NCBI GenBank assembly: GCA_903834925.1
Contig: CAILLA010000091.1
Span: 1 to 64,000 of the forward strand
Source of the DNA: an uncultured Schlesneria sp.
Lineage (GTDB): Bacteria; Planctomycetota; Planctomycetia; Planctomycetales; Planctomycetaceae
Direction: 5' to 3'
DNA: 64,000 nucleotides
Shown here: positions 8,226 to 15,957 of the stretch, piece by piece
Position numbering within the stretch: the stretch's first letter is position 1
Layout: every line of letters starts with the position of its first letter
Program-made: the position numbers and the translations under genes
The notes under the pieces: model-generated
Databases searched by the model: none
What the model saw: the letters and a program-made list of their open reading frames with translations, nothing else
Told to the model about the DNA's origin: nothing

Positions 8226-9491
8226 GTGAATAGAATTGACTCATCTCGTCGAGACTTTCTGCGGCTGGCCGCTGCCACGCTGGGGTTGTCGTTTTCTGTA
8301 CCTGGCCTGGATTTGCGGGCTGCTGAAGCGCGCGGTTCTGAGCGTGCGAAATCACTTCTGACGATCTGGCTGGGTGGTGGCCAGAGTCAACTCGAGAGTT
8401 GGGACCCTCATCCCGGCACTCGGATTGGTGGCGAAGTTTCGGCGATTAACACTACGTTACCCGGCCTCGAAATCGCCGATCTTTACCCGCAATCGGCCGA
8501 ACAACTGCATCATCTTTGTGTCATCCGATCGATGGTTTCCAAAGAAGGTGATCACGAACGAGCTTCGTACATGCTGCATACCGGCTATCGGCCGGAACCG
8601 ACTCTTGTCCACCCGAGTATCGGTTCGATCGCGATTTACGAGCAGCCCAACGCTGCGGTTGAGATTCCTCAATTTGTGTCACTGGGCGATGCCAATTTCC
8701 CACCGCGTGGCGGATTTCTGGGTGATCGATTCGACGCGTATCGAATTTTCAATCCGGGAGAAACCGGGCAAAACATCAAAGCCTTGGTCGATCAAGATCG
8801 ACAAGACCGGCGACTAAAGAGCTTGAGCGTTGTGTCTAAGTCGTTCATGCAGGGACGGAAGTCGAAAGTCGAACAAACGCTGCATCAACACACGATCGAC
8901 GCGGCACTGCGGATGATGACATCAGAGCAGTTGAAGGCGTTTTCCATCGAACAGGAACCAAAAGAACTTCGTGCGGCCTACGGTGACAATCCGTTTGGCC
9001 GAGGTTGCCTTGTCGCTCGACGGCTGATTGAAGTGGGCGTTCGCTCGCTCGAAGTTTCGCTGCAAGGATTCGACACCCACGCCAAGAACCATGAGGGACA
9101 AGCGGCTCGGGCCAAGACTCTCGATCCGGCTCTGGCGACACTGATAAAAGATCTGGTGGAACGAGACCTGTTGCAATCGACGATTGTGCTCGTGACAGGT
9201 GAATTCGGTCGGACGCCGAACATTAACCCCCTTGGTGGACGCGATCATTGGCCGAACGGGTTTTCGTGTTTGCTGGGTGGTGGAGGACTTTCGAGTGGTC
9301 TTGTCATCGGTGAGACCGATCCTGAAGGCGAGGCGAAACAACCGAAAGACCCGATTGAAGTCGCCGACCTGTATGCGACCATCCTGCATCGTCTGGGCGT
9401 CGATTATGCCAAGGAAGTCATTACACCGATCGGCCGACCGATGAAGTACTGTGCCGGGCAGCCCATTGAACGATTACGAGGAACGGTGTAA
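8226..9491 (+). CDS. Tat-exported DUF1501 protein
   Basis: This is a 421-residue DUF1501 protein, a family with a sulfatase/alkaline-phosphatase-like fold that is abundant in planctomycetes; the substrate is unknown. The N-terminus has a twin-arginine signal, SRRDFLRLAAATLGLSF, ending near residue 38. Family motifs include LTIWLGGGQSQLESWDPHP, SKEGDHERASYMLHTGYRP, TGEFGRTPNIN and GRDHWPNGFS, where the conserved Asp and His would lie at a metal site. I chose GTG 8226, preceded by GAGGATGAAGAC. The DNA before it carries repeats although the frame stays open. It is probably co-transcribed with the upstream DUF1549/DUF1553 gene, and the two products likely act together outside the cytoplasm. Confidence 0.88.
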   Translation: MNRIDSSRRDFLRLAAATLGLSFSVPGLDLRAAEARGSERAKSLLTIWLGGGQSQLESWDPHPGTRIGGEVSAINTTLPGLEIADLYPQSAEQLHHLCVIRSMVSKEGDHERASYMLHTGYRPEPTLVHPSIGSIAIYEQPNAAVEIPQFVSLGDANFPPRGGFLGDRFDAYRIFNPGETGQNIKALVDQDRQDRRLKSLSVVSKSFMQGRKSKVEQTLHQHTIDAALRMMTSEQLKAFSIEQEPKELRAAYGDNPFGRGCLVARRLIEVGVRSLEVSLQGFDTHAKNHEGQAARAKTLDPALATLIKDLVERDLLQSTIVLVTGEFGRTPNINPLGGRDHWPNGFSCLLGGGGLSSGLVIGETDPEGEAKQPKDPIEVADLYATILHRLGVDYAKEVITPIGRPMKYCAGQPIERLRGTV

Positions 9492-9606
9492 CGTCACTGT
9501 TCGCGGTCGAGTGTCCGAAAATCGTCCGGATGCCAACTCTCGAAGCAGCCTGACGGAAATCCTGCAATCCTAGTCGCGTTCAGAAAACCCACGACGGTCG
9601 TTGATC

Positions 9607-10686
9607 GTGCCGATTAAATTTCGATGTAATTATTGCCGACAGTTTCTTGGCATTTCACGTGCTCAGGCGGGTGGTGTCGTTGATTGTCCCACGTGCGGTC
9701 GATCAATTCGTGTACCGTTGCTCGATGGTAGCGTTCAGCCGATGCCGGGACCGGAACTCGACGTGGATGATACTCATCTGTCGCGAGCACTTGATGAACT
9801 GGCAAAACTTGTTGATGCGCCGACTCAGCCGAGTGTGTTGGTGAAGCCGCTGACGGACTCTGACGATGCTGATACTGAGAACCAGATTCCGCAACCGCTA
9901 CCCGAACCAATTCCGATTGAGGTACCGCTTCCGCCCACTCCGGTAATTGTTGTCCAACCGACGAACGCGTCACTGACAGCGCCGTCCGAAAATGGGATCT
10001 CTAGCGAGCGTGGATTGTTGGCGGAATTAGCCGCGTTATCCGATGGATCAACGCCAGTCGATTTTACGGATGCGACGAAGTTGGAACCCGGACCAACTTA
10101 CATTAATCGTCGGCCGGACGCTTCGCCACTAAAAACGTCGTTGATGTTGCTGGTCCCGTTTGTGGCGGGAATGCTGACCGAGCGATTTGTACGAGTCTTC
10201 GAAGCCCGCGGACGTGTCGAAGCTGTCTCAACCGAAGTGGCGAAGAAGGAACTCGCCGACAATGAACTGACGGGGCGGATCACCTTTAAATCGAAAGACG
10301 GTGAAAGTCAGCCTGATCGCGGGGCCAGGGTGATTGTTTTCCCACAGCAGCGAACGGGCGAAGTGAAACTTTCCGTCGTTGGGTTCCGGCCGGCTGACTC
10401 GGTTGCTGACCAGCTTGTTGCCAATGCGGCGATGAAAGCACTCGGTGGTGCGGCAGCTTCGGTCGACGATCATGGCGGGTATCGATTGCCGATCGAGGCG
10501 GGGTCGTACCGAATGCTGGTCTTATCGCACTTTCAACCGCGACCGGATGGGGATCCCGACCCAGCGCTGGATAAGCTGCTGTCAGAATACTTTGACAAAC
10601 CCGAAGATCTGCTTGGTCGCGTTCAACACCAGTTTTCGCCGCTGCGCATCAAGGGGACTGGCGATACCTGGGATCATTCGTTCTGA
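9607..10686 (+). CDS. Zinc-ribbon membrane protein with extracytoplasmic domain
   Basis: This protein of about 359 residues starts with a zinc ribbon (FRCNYC ... VDCPTCGR, two Cys pairs). A long low-complexity linker rich in Pro, Glu and Thr follows (residues about 45-175), then one membrane span (LMLLVPFVAGML, about 180-195). The C-terminal domain of about 150 residues contains GRITFKSKDG, VIVFPQQ and GGYRLPIEAGSYRMLV, which reads like a carboxypeptidase-regulatory-type beta domain. Planctomycete zinc-ribbon proteins often begin PIKFRC, so I chose GTG 9607; TTG 9601 is possible. The function is unknown. The layout suggests coupling of a cytoplasmic zinc ribbon to an external domain. Confidence 0.75.
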   Translation: MPIKFRCNYCRQFLGISRAQAGGVVDCPTCGRSIRVPLLDGSVQPMPGPELDVDDTHLSRALDELAKLVDAPTQPSVLVKPLTDSDDADTENQIPQPLPEPIPIEVPLPPTPVIVVQPTNASLTAPSENGISSERGLLAELAALSDGSTPVDFTDATKLEPGPTYINRRPDASPLKTSLMLLVPFVAGMLTERFVRVFEARGRVEAVSTEVAKKELADNELTGRITFKSKDGESQPDRGARVIVFPQQRTGEVKLSVVGFRPADSVADQLVANAAMKALGGAAASVDDHGGYRLPIEAGSYRMLVLSHFQPRPDGDPDPALDKLLSEYFDKPEDLLGRVQHQFSPLRIKGTGDTWDHSF

Positions 10687-10787
10687 CGGATAGTCAGCGT
10701 CCTGACGATGCACTGCATTGAGTTTGGTCGCGTAAGTCATTGGAAAAAGGCGTTCCAACGGGATCGTTTCGCTTGAAACCGAGTCCA

Positions 10788-10881
10788 GGTGAGCCGGGCG
10801 ACGTCAGCCCTCGGACTCTTCGTTCGCCATTTGCAATTAGATTCTATGAAAGGTCCGAGGGCTGACGCCTCCCGGCTCACC
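10788..10881. repeat. Long imperfect palindrome
   Basis: The left arm AGGTGAGCCGGGCGACGTC with AGCCCTCGGAC (10788-10817) pairs with the right arm beginning GTCCGAGGGCTGACG (10854-10881). About 38 bases of loop lie between them. The arms are imperfect by only a few bases. It looks like an interspersed palindromic repeat rather than a gene. Confidence 0.75.
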
Positions 10882-10913
10882 TTGTTTTCCGGTAGTTGCG
10901 AGTTCGTCTTGAT

Positions 10914-10957
10914 CGAAGAACATGGCTTAACCGAAGACGGTAAAGCCATGCCACCCC
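10914..10957 (-). repeat. GTCTTC-loop hairpin family, half-length copy
   Basis: Read on the minus strand, the stem CATGGCTTTACC, loop GTCTTC and stem GGTTAAGCCATG (10921-10950) are followed by TTCTTCG. Eleven of twelve stem positions pair. It matches the first half of the full-length elements at 17693, 31031, 52689 and 59126, but with its own stem sequence. The second half of the element is missing here. Confidence 0.75.
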
Positions 10958-10968
10958 GGGCTACCCTG

Positions 10969-11008
10969 CCCATCCGGTTTTCAACAGTGGCGATGAAAAC
11001 CGGATGGG
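10969..11008. terminator. Perfect 15-bp hairpin, possible bidirectional terminator
   Basis: CCCATCCGGTTTTCA (10969-10983) pairs perfectly with TGAAAACCGGATGGG (10994-11008) across a 10-base loop. It lies between the convergent zinc-ribbon gene and pilT. There is no T-run after the stem, so termination is inference. It could also be another interspersed palindrome. Confidence 0.5.
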
Positions 11009-11073
11009 ACAGATAGGACTTATACGACCCATGGGATCTATAAGACTTATGAAATCGACATCTCTCGCACAGA

Positions 11074-12240
11074 TTACAAAATCCCCGACGATTTGACGTT
11101 GATTCCCTTGAGCATCATCTTCAATTCTTCGACGTTCGGACTGATTTCGAAAGCTTCAGCACGACTGACGAATTCTTTCGTGACGAAGTGGAACAGGCTG
11201 TCGTTGAACTGCTGCATCCCTTCGGCTTTACCGATACGGATCGCTGCGGGCAGCTTTTCGTCCTGTTCTTCCAGAATCAGCTTTCGAATCGTTCCGTTGA
11301 AAATCATGATCTCGGTGATGGGGACTCGTTTTGGCTTATCCAGAATCGTCGGCAACAATTTCTGAGCGACAATCGCCTTCATGTTGAAGCCCATGGATGA
11401 ACGCAACGCCCGGTGCATTGTCTGAGGGAACAAGTCGAGAATACGACCAATGGTTGACGGGGCAGACGACGCGTGAATCGTTCCGAACACAAGGTGTCCG
11501 GTTTCCGCCGCGTGCATGGCGGTTTCGAACGTTTCACGGTCTCGCATTTCACCCACCAGCATGATATCGGGGTCTTCTCGCACCGCATGTTTCATTGCGG
11601 TATGGAAGTCACTAACGTCCTGCCCCAGCTCTCGCTGGTTGATCAGGCACTTGTCGGCCTTGTAAACGAATTCGACAGGGTCTTCGATCGTGAGAATATG
11701 TTTCTTGTGATTGCGGTTGACCCAGTCGAGCATCGAAGCAATCGTGGTCGACTTACCCGAACCGGTCACACCGGCGAGCAGCACCATTCCCTGATCGTAC
11801 ACGCACAGGTTTTCGAGAATCGGAGGCAGGAACAGCCCTTCAAAGTTAGGAATGCTTCGTTCAACCTTACGAGTCACCATCCCCATTTTGCTCATTTGAA
11901 TGAACAAGTTCACACGGAACCGCCACGGTTCGCCTTTGTGTTCCACAACGTGCGCAAAGTCCGCTCCACCGGTATCTTTGAAGATTTGCTGATTACGTTC
12001 GTCCATGAGCGGCCAACAGAGTTCGCGCATTTTGTCTTCGTCGATCGGGGGCATATCGAGCGGGTTCAGTGAGCCTTTGACTCGCAGAATTGCCGGCTTG
12101 CCGACTTGCATATGCAAGTCGGAACCGTTCAGATCGATCAGTGCTCGGAAGTACTTGTTGACAGGCAAATCTTCCTTTTTCGTACCGAGTCGAATCCCCG
12201 CTGCGGGCTTGGATCCATGTGATTCTTCGCTACCACTCAT
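11074..12240 (-). CDS. pilT: Type IV pilus retraction ATPase PilT
   Basis: PilT is the hexameric ATPase that retracts type IV pili at the inner membrane. The 388-residue product has an N-terminal PAS-like domain (LNGSDLHMQVGKPAILRVKG), then a RecA-like domain. Walker A is GVTGSGKST (Lys163). The Asp box is LTIEDPVEFVY, Walker B is DIMLVGEMRD, and the His box is TGHLVFGTIHASSA. The start is ATG 12240, with GGAG eight bases upstream; the frame extends 23 codons further without support. The N-terminal tail before the PAS-like domain is somewhat long. No other pilus genes lie nearby, so it stands alone here. It could equally be called PilT/PilU family. Confidence 0.92.
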   Translation of the reverse strand: MSGSEESHGSKPAAGIRLGTKKEDLPVNKYFRALIDLNGSDLHMQVGKPAILRVKGSLNPLDMPPIDEDKMRELCWPLMDERNQQIFKDTGGADFAHVVEHKGEPWRFRVNLFIQMSKMGMVTRKVERSIPNFEGLFLPPILENLCVYDQGMVLLAGVTGSGKSTTIASMLDWVNRNHKKHILTIEDPVEFVYKADKCLINQRELGQDVSDFHTAMKHAVREDPDIMLVGEMRDRETFETAMHAAETGHLVFGTIHASSAPSTIGRILDLFPQTMHRALRSSMGFNMKAIVAQKLLPTILDKPKRVPITEIMIFNGTIRKLILEEQDEKLPAAIRIGKAEGMQQFNDSLFHFVTKEFVSRAEAFEISPNVEELKMMLKGINVKSSGIL

Positions 12241-12742
12241 AAGAAACTCCAGACAGAAAGCAAAACGAACCTGCGAACGACGTGAACGAACTTGGTTAAT
12301 TCTAACCAAAAGGGAGGAGGATTCGGCAAGTCTCGACTGAAGAACTCTTCGGATTGTCGCGAAGAGATTGGCCGTTGGTTACTGATTTAAGCTTTTAATT
12401 AAGAATCCTGTCGTCTGTTCCGTTGTCAACACGTCGCCGCGATATTTGATCTCAAACCTCGGGGAGACTGCTTTTTGAGAAAAAACCGGGGAAAGGTTGG
12501 CCGTTTCCACTTTCGTGCGGTTGGCTGAAATTCGGTAACGATCCATGGTGTTGGGTGGCTGCGAAGCAGAGCTTCGAAGATTTGCGTTACCAAGCTGGAG
12601 CTTGGTAACGAGAGAAGGTGCTGGAGCTTGGTGGCGAGAAAACAACAACAGCGGGCTTGACAAATCAGACGTTCCGTCTGTTAATGGTTGGGGGTCTAAA
12701 CGGATTACCGGTATCGTCCTGGGTTGGTTTGGGAACTGAATC
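12241..12742. other. Intergenic region with repeats between divergent genes
   Basis: This stretch separates the divergent pilT and DUF1549/DUF1553 genes and must hold both promoters, which I cannot place with confidence. The half near 12743 carries the repeat at 12559-12640. An unusual run rich in AGG and TTGG follows. No gene is supported. Confidence 0.6.
12559..12640. repeat. Palindromic 'CCAAGCTGGAGCTTGG' repeat
   Basis: GTTACCAAGCT (12586-12596) pairs perfectly with AGCTTGGTAAC (12599-12609) across a 2-base gap. A second partial copy, GCTGGAGCTTGGTGGCGAG, follows at about 12620-12638. A CGAAGC/GCTTCG palindrome lies just before, at 12562-12576. Palindromes of this 'CAAGCTGGAGCTTG' type are, from memory, common intergenic repeats in planctomycetes and other bacteria. 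Confidence 0.7.
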
Positions 12743-14395
12743 ATGACACAAACGGCTCGATCGCATCGCTTCGGCAAAAAAGGTTCTCGATTCAATGTAC
12801 TTTTTCCAAGAACGAGATCGTTGTCATTGGCATGTTTCACTGGCGTGATGCTGATTTTCGTTGGTGATGCCTTGGCGGACGAAGTTCAGAATCTTGCCGA
12901 TCTGATCGATCGGCGGATCGAGGCTCGCTGGAAATCTGACGGGGTGACTCCGGCACCCAGGGCGGGTGATGCGGAGTTTCTGCGTCGTGTGTCTCTGCAT
13001 GTTGCGGGTTCTATTCCGCCGGTGGCCGATGCACGACAGTTCCTGCGTGACGAATCGCTTGATCAACGGCGTCGGCTGGTCGATCAAGTGCTGGAAAGTC
13101 CTCATTACATCACGAACTTCAGTAATTTCTGGACTCGCGTGATGATGCCTGAGTCGGCGACGGACCTGCAGGGGCAGGCTCAGAGACCAGGGTTTCAGGC
13201 CTGGCTCAGGCAACACCTCGGGAATAATACTCACTACGATACGATGGTCCATGAGCTGCTGACGACTAAGCTCGAAGGTGATCGCAGCATGAATTCGGCG
13301 CTGCAGAATACCGGCACGGTTTCGCCAATTGCGTTTTTCACGACGAAGCAGATCAAACCGGAAAACCTCGCTGCCGCCACATCGCGAATGTTTCTGGGGA
13401 TTCGGATTGAATGTGCCCAGTGCCATAACCATCCTTACGACTCGTGGAAGCAGGAACAGTTCTGGGGTTATGCCGCGTTCTTCGCGGGGATCGAACGGAC
13501 GACCCGAAATGAAGAAGCCATCGGCCAGGTCAGAGAAGTGTTTGATCGCCGCGAATTAACGATTCCTGATCATGAAACGGTGGTCCAGGCGACGTATCTG
13601 GATGGGACTCAACCGCAATGGAAATCGCGAATCAGTTCACGTAAAACGTTAGCAGACTGGATGACGGCGAAACAAAATCCGTATTTCGCTAAAGCGGTGG
13701 TCAATCGCTTATGGGGTCATTTCTTCGGGGTGGGAATCGTAGATCCGATTGACGATTTTGGTGGGACAAACAAACCGAGCCACCCAGAGTTATTGGACGA
13801 ACTGGCGGCAGACTTTGCGGCTCATGATTTCGATTTGAAATATCTGATTCGAGGAATCACGGCATCACAAACCTATCAGCGGACGAGTCGGAAGACTCAC
13901 GATTCGCAGAATGAGCCGCAGCAGTTTGCAAGAATGGCAGTACAGGGTCTGACGGGCGAGCAATTATTCGATTCGATCGCAGTCGCCGTCGGACACCTGG
14001 AATCGTTCCAGCAGCAGCAACCGTTTCAGTTCAATCAGAACGGAGCGCGAGGCGAGTTTCTGGAACTGTTTGCTCCCGATAATAATTCGCCGACCGAGCG
14101 GCAGACGTCCATTCTTCAGGCACTGGCGCTGATGAACGGCCAGTTTACGTCGGCGGCAACCAACGTGGATCAGAGTTCGACTCTCACCGCGGTTGTTGAA
14201 TTTCCTTGGATGAAGACGCCCGATCGGATCAACGCACTTTACCTGTCGGCTTTGACTCGAAAACCTCGGCCCGATGAGTTGGAGAGGCTGACGAAGTATG
14301 TTGATTCGGGTGGACCGTCAACGAATCAGAAGCAGGCAATGGCCGATGTCTTCTGGGCACTGCTGAATAGTTCTGAGTTCTTGTTTAATCACTAG
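12743..14395 (+). CDS. Secreted DUF1549/DUF1553 protein
   Basis: This 550-residue protein is a second DUF1549 plus DUF1553 protein and a paralogue of the one at 6436. The N-terminal 46 residues are a long signal peptide (basic stretch, then LSLACFTGVMLIFVGDALAD). DUF1549 carries IECAQCHNHPYDSWKQEQFWG. DUF1553 has AKAVVNRLWGHFFGVG, then DLKYLIRGITASQTYQRTS, and near the C-terminus LALMNGQFTS and YLSALTRKPRPDELE. The function is unknown; the CxxCH motif might bind haem or metal. ATG 12743 follows a weak GGGA. It heads a same-strand run with DUF1501 (14592), an EF-hand protein (15958) and perhaps the FG-GAP protein (17924). Confidence 0.88.
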   Translation: MTQTARSHRFGKKGSRFNVLFPRTRSLSLACFTGVMLIFVGDALADEVQNLADLIDRRIEARWKSDGVTPAPRAGDAEFLRRVSLHVAGSIPPVADARQFLRDESLDQRRRLVDQVLESPHYITNFSNFWTRVMMPESATDLQGQAQRPGFQAWLRQHLGNNTHYDTMVHELLTTKLEGDRSMNSALQNTGTVSPIAFFTTKQIKPENLAAATSRMFLGIRIECAQCHNHPYDSWKQEQFWGYAAFFAGIERTTRNEEAIGQVREVFDRRELTIPDHETVVQATYLDGTQPQWKSRISSRKTLADWMTAKQNPYFAKAVVNRLWGHFFGVGIVDPIDDFGGTNKPSHPELLDELAADFAAHDFDLKYLIRGITASQTYQRTSRKTHDSQNEPQQFARMAVQGLTGEQLFDSIAVAVGHLESFQQQQPFQFNQNGARGEFLELFAPDNNSPTERQTSILQALALMNGQFTSAATNVDQSSTLTAVVEFPWMKTPDRINALYLSALTRKPRPDELERLTKYVDSGGPSTNQKQAMADVFWALLNSSEFLFNH

Positions 14396-14435
14396 TAGTC
14401 CGTCATGGCTTAGGGCCGATCGAAAACCGTTATAA

Positions 14436-14541
14436 ACACAGAGGCAAAGAGGAGCACGGAGGAAGCAAATTCACGAATGAGGAATAATTCGCTGAATTTC
14501 CTGCATTTTAAGTCTTCTCCGTGTTCTCTGTGGCTCTGTGG
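14436..14541. repeat. CACAGAGG / CTCTGTGG inverted repeat
   Basis: The left arm ACACAGAGGCAAAGAGG with AGCACGGAGGA (14436-14463) is nearly complementary to the right arm TTCTCCGTGTTCTCTGTGG and CTCTGTGGT (14514-14541). The loop is about 50 bases. Elements with this 'ctccgtgttctctgtgg' signature are, from memory, found in many unrelated bacterial genomes. It sits between the DUF1549/DUF1553 gene and its DUF1501 partner. Confidence 0.75.
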
Positions 14542-14591
14542 TAAAATTCATTCTTCTCTTCTGGATCTCTATCAAAATCAGGAGTTTTATC

Positions 14592-15941
14592 ATGACCGAT
14601 CGAGCCAGGCTTACTCGACGCGATCTGATCAAGTTGTCGGCCTGTGGAGCATTTGGGTCGTCGATGTCACGCTGGCTACCTGCATTGGCAAACGAAGTCA
14701 GCAAATCGACTGATCGACGTCGATCGGTCATCCTGTTATGGATGACCGGAGGCCCCCCGCAGACCGATACCTTTGATATGAAGCCGGGACATGAAAACGG
14801 CGGTCAGTTCAAACCGATTGATACTTCGGTTCCAGGAATCCAGATTTGCGAGCATCTGCCGCAAGTGGCCAAGTTGATGCAGCACTGTGCCCCGATCCGG
14901 TCGATGAGCACCAAGGAAGGGGATCACACGCGGGCCACGTATCTGCTACGGACTGGCAATCTTCCTCAAGGCCCAATCGATTATCCGACTCTTGGTTCGC
15001 TGTTCAGCAAAGAGCTTGGGAAAGAGAATTCCGATCTTCCCAACTTTGTTGCCGTGGCACCGTATACCCAGTTCAGTCCTGCCGCATACGGGCCGGGGTT
15101 TCTCGGGCCGAAGTTTGCTCCGCTGGTCGTCGGCGACGCTAATCGAGTCGTTGCGAACACGCCGGGAACGAATTACGACCAGTCTCTGGCTGTGAAAAAC
15201 TTGTCATTACCTCAAGGGATTAACGTCGAACGAGCCGATGCTCGACTCTCATTGTTGGGAGACCTGGAGTCTGACTTTGCCACCCAACGTCCTGGCTTAA
15301 ACTCAGAAAGTCATCAGTCGGCCTATGCTGCAGCAGTTCGCATGATGCGGTCGGAAGCGGTGAAAGCGTTCAATCTCGACGACGAAGATGCGAAACTTCG
15401 TGACGCTTATGGACGGAATCAGTTTGGTCAGGCCTGTCTGCTGGCACGCCGACTTGTGGAACGGGGTGTTCCGTTTGTGGAAGTCTCGCTGAATGGTGTT
15501 GGTAACAACCAGACGTTTGCCTGGGATACTCATGCGCAGAATTTCACTTCGGTAAAAAGTCTGCTGGGAGTTCTCGACCCTGCCTGGGCAACGTTGATGT
15601 CCGATCTTAAAGATCGCGGTTTGCTGGATTCGACGATGATCGTCTGGATGGGTGAATTTGGTCGCACTCCGAAGATTAATCCTCAGATGGGTCGCGACCA
15701 TTTTCCGAACGCGTGGTCGTCGGTGCTGTGCGGCGGCGGAATCAAGGGTGGGCAGGTTGTCGGCAAAACCAGCGACGACGGAATGAAAGTCGATGATCGT
15801 CCTGTTTCTGTGCAAGATTTGTTTGCCACGATGTGCAAAGGTTTAGGCTTGGATTCGATGAAACAGAATGTTTCCAATGTCGGCCGACCCATTCGTCTGG
15901 CTGATCCAGCGGCCAAGCCGATCACCGAGATCGTCGGTTGA
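14592..15941 (+). CDS. Tat-exported DUF1501 protein
   Basis: This 449-residue DUF1501 protein is a paralogue of the one at 8226. The N-terminus LTRRDLIKLSACGAFGSSM is a twin-arginine signal ending near ALA. Core motifs are LLWMTGGPPQTDTFDMKPG, STKEGDHTRATYLLRTGN, WMGEFGRTPKIN and GRDHFPNAWSS, with the same Asp/His pattern as the other copy. ATG 14592 has AGGAG eight bases upstream. Its stop is 16 bases before the EF-hand gene, which suggests one transcript. Its likely role is in an extracytoplasmic complex with the DUF1549/DUF1553 product; the substrate is unknown. Confidence 0.88.
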   Translation: MTDRARLTRRDLIKLSACGAFGSSMSRWLPALANEVSKSTDRRRSVILLWMTGGPPQTDTFDMKPGHENGGQFKPIDTSVPGIQICEHLPQVAKLMQHCAPIRSMSTKEGDHTRATYLLRTGNLPQGPIDYPTLGSLFSKELGKENSDLPNFVAVAPYTQFSPAAYGPGFLGPKFAPLVVGDANRVVANTPGTNYDQSLAVKNLSLPQGINVERADARLSLLGDLESDFATQRPGLNSESHQSAYAAAVRMMRSEAVKAFNLDDEDAKLRDAYGRNQFGQACLLARRLVERGVPFVEVSLNGVGNNQTFAWDTHAQNFTSVKSLLGVLDPAWATLMSDLKDRGLLDSTMIVWMGEFGRTPKINPQMGRDHFPNAWSSVLCGGGIKGGQVVGKTSDDGMKVDDRPVSVQDLFATMCKGLGLDSMKQNVSNVGRPIRLADPAAKPITEIVG

Positions 15942-15957
15942 AATCAAGGAAACTTCG

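Larger units (their letters stand above)
10687..11073. other. Intergenic cluster of palindromes between convergent genes
   Basis: This 387-base stretch between the convergent zinc-ribbon gene and pilT has no credible gene. It holds three inverted repeats in a row: 10788-10881, 10914-10957 and 10969-11008, each listed separately. Their position between facing 3' ends suits transcription termination in both directions, although none has a clear T-run. Confidence 0.75.

Noticed and set aside
11473-12072. 199-codon frame antisense to pilT
   Set aside because: It overlaps the Walker-motif part of pilT and is rich in His and Phe with no recognisable domain.
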